The position numbers and the translations under genes are program-made. Positions 36,244 to 37,545 of a stretch of 37,545 nucleotides of DNA are shown here, one piece after another. The stretch is from Bacillota bacterium (lineage in GTDB: Bacteria; Bacillota; Clostridia; Peptostreptococcales; Anaerovoracaceae), in the NCBI GenBank assembly GCA_029219125.1, contig JAQXSU010000129.1, forward strand, positions 1 through 37,545, written 5' to 3'. The notes beneath the pieces are model-generated. The model was not told the DNA's origin. It saw only the letters and a program-made list of their open reading frames with translations, and did not search any database. Each line of letters opens with the position of its first letter. Positions within the stretch are counted from its first letter, which is position 1.

Positions 36244-37545
36244 ATGCAATACTATTTGAAAAGCACAGAAGAAACCATGACGCAGCTTAAGTCACAGAAA
36301 GAAGGCCTCAGCGGAACAGAAGCGCAGACGAGAATGGAAACCTGCGGGAAAAACAAACTGCAGGAAGCGGAGAGAGAATCCCTGCTCCATCGTTTCTTTG
36401 CCCAGATGGCGGATCCGATGATCCTGATTCTGATCGCGGCAGCAGTGATCTCTGGCGTAACTTCGTTTTATGCAGGGGAGAGTTTCGCAGATGTAATCAT
36501 CATTCTTGCAGTAGTCATCATCAACGCGGTTCTGGGCGTTTATCAGGAAAGCAAAGCGGAAAAGGCCATTGAGGCATTGCAGGAGATGGCTGCAGCCACC
36601 AGCAAAGTACTGCGGGACGGAAAGATGATTTCAGTGAAAAGTGAAGATCTGGTGCCCGGCGATGTGGTGATTCTGGAGGCCGGAGATGCAGTTCCTGCGG
36701 ACGGTCGTATTATCCAGTGCGCCAGTATGAAAATAGAGGAAGCAGCCCTCACCGGTGAAAGCGTCCCTGTTGACAAGACAGAAGAAATACTGACCCTCGG
36801 CGATGGAAAGGATGTGCCGCTGGGTGACAGAAAAAATATGGTATATATGGGAAGTACCGTGGTTTACGGCAGGGGAAGCGCAGTGATCACTGCCACCGGC
36901 ATGAAGACGGAAATGGGAAAAATCGCCGATGCGCTGGCAAATGCGGAGGAAGGCAAGACGCCGTTGCAGTTGAAACTGGCCCAGCTTTCCAAAATCCTCA
37001 CGGTTCTGGTTCTTGCAATCTGCGTGGTGATTTTCGCGGTCAGTCTGCTTCGGGCGGACGCAGTGAACGGACTGGTGCTGCTGGATACCTTCATGATCGC
37101 AGTCAGCCTGGCCGTCGCTGCCATTCCGGAAGGGCTGGTTGCGGTGGTAACCATTGTCCTTTCCATGGGCGTCACGAACATGAGTCGGAGAAATGCCATC
37201 ATCCGCAAGCTGACCGCAGTGGAAACTCTCGGGTGTGCGCAGATCATCTGTTCAGATAAGACAGGAACTCTGACCCAGAACAAGATGACTGTGGTGAAGC
37301 ATTATGGTGAGGATGAAGTACTTCTTGCCACGGCGATGGCATTGTGCAGTGATGCGAAGATCGAACCGGGGGATACGCAGGCCACAGGGGAGCCGACAGA
37401 ATGTGCACTGGTAAACTATGCGTATCAGATGAATCTGGATAAAAATGAAATAGAAAGCCGGATGCCGCGGGTGGGCGAAGTACCTTTCGACAGCAGCCGG
37501 AAAATGATGTCCACGATTCATGAGAATTTGTCAGAAGGAAAATAT
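36244..37545 (+). CDS. P-type cation-translocating ATPase (PacL/Ca2+- or Mn2+-type), 3'-truncated by window end
   Basis: Own translation from ATG 36244: MQYYLKSTEETMTQLKSQKEGLSGTEAQTRM..., TGES, PEGL, phosphorylation motif CSDKTGTLTQNKM; no stop before 37545. Confidence 0.95.
   Translation, partial: MQYYLKSTEETMTQLKSQKEGLSGTEAQTRMETCGKNKLQEAERESLLHRFFAQMADPMILILIAAAVISGVTSFYAGESFADVIIILAVVIINAVLGVYQESKAEKAIEALQEMAAATSKVLRDGKMISVKSEDLVPGDVVILEAGDAVPADGRIIQCASMKIEEAALTGESVPVDKTEEILTLGDGKDVPLGDRKNMVYMGSTVVYGRGSAVITATGMKTEMGKIADALANAEEGKTPLQLKLAQLSKILTVLVLAICVVIFAVSLLRADAVNGLVLLDTFMIAVSLAVAAIPEGLVAVVTIVLSMGVTNMSRRNAIIRKLTAVETLGCAQIICSDKTGTLTQNKMTVVKHYGEDEVLLATAMALCSDAKIEPGDTQATGEPTECALVNYAYQMNLDKNEIESRMPRVGEVPFDSSRKMMSTIHENLSEGKY

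Noticed and set aside
36077-36259. 60-aa + strand ORF upstream of the P-type ATPase
   Set aside because: Lies within the yybP-ykoY aptamer and terminator and lacks an RBS; the RNA structure explains the sequence.

Overview
The window looks chromosomal and comes from a Clostridia-like Firmicute. Nearly all genes are on the + strand. No rRNA, tRNA, CRISPR array or transposase was recognised. Contents in order: (1) the 3' end of a 4Fe-4S, FrhB-like protein; (2) a GntR/YtrA regulator plus ABC exporter operon with a perfect inverted-repeat operator over its promoter; (3) a dynamin-like GTPase; (4) a cobalamin-riboswitch-controlled operon encoding a membrane-tethered DUF4430 (transcobalamin C-terminal-like) protein, a secreted alpha/alpha-barrel plus Fn3 protein, a complete ECF transporter (T, fused A1A2, S), a TIM-barrel protein that may be the cobamide-remodelling enzyme CbiR, then a Cys-rich small-domain protein; (5) dapB and a CYTH protein; (6) the tig-clpP-clpX-lon-engB proteostasis block; (7) YkvA, hpt, PduL-like, DUF1461-like, DJ-1/PfpI, PHP, GlpP-like, beta-CASP MBL, udk and EamA genes; (8) an orphan phage ArpU/RinA-like protein; (9) a compact divergent Tad/Flp pilus operon preceded by a 10-bp-phased array of Spo0A-box-like TGTCGAA motifs; (10) purB-purA; (11) a yybP-ykoY (Mn2+) riboswitch and terminator upstream of a P-type cation ATPase cut by the window end. 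The strongest candidate for an undescribed system is item 4. It looks like a split, bacterial intrinsic-factor/transcobalamin-like B12 capture apparatus coupled to an ECF importer and a possible remodelling enzyme. The second is the possible Spo0A-phased control region of the minimal Tad locus.
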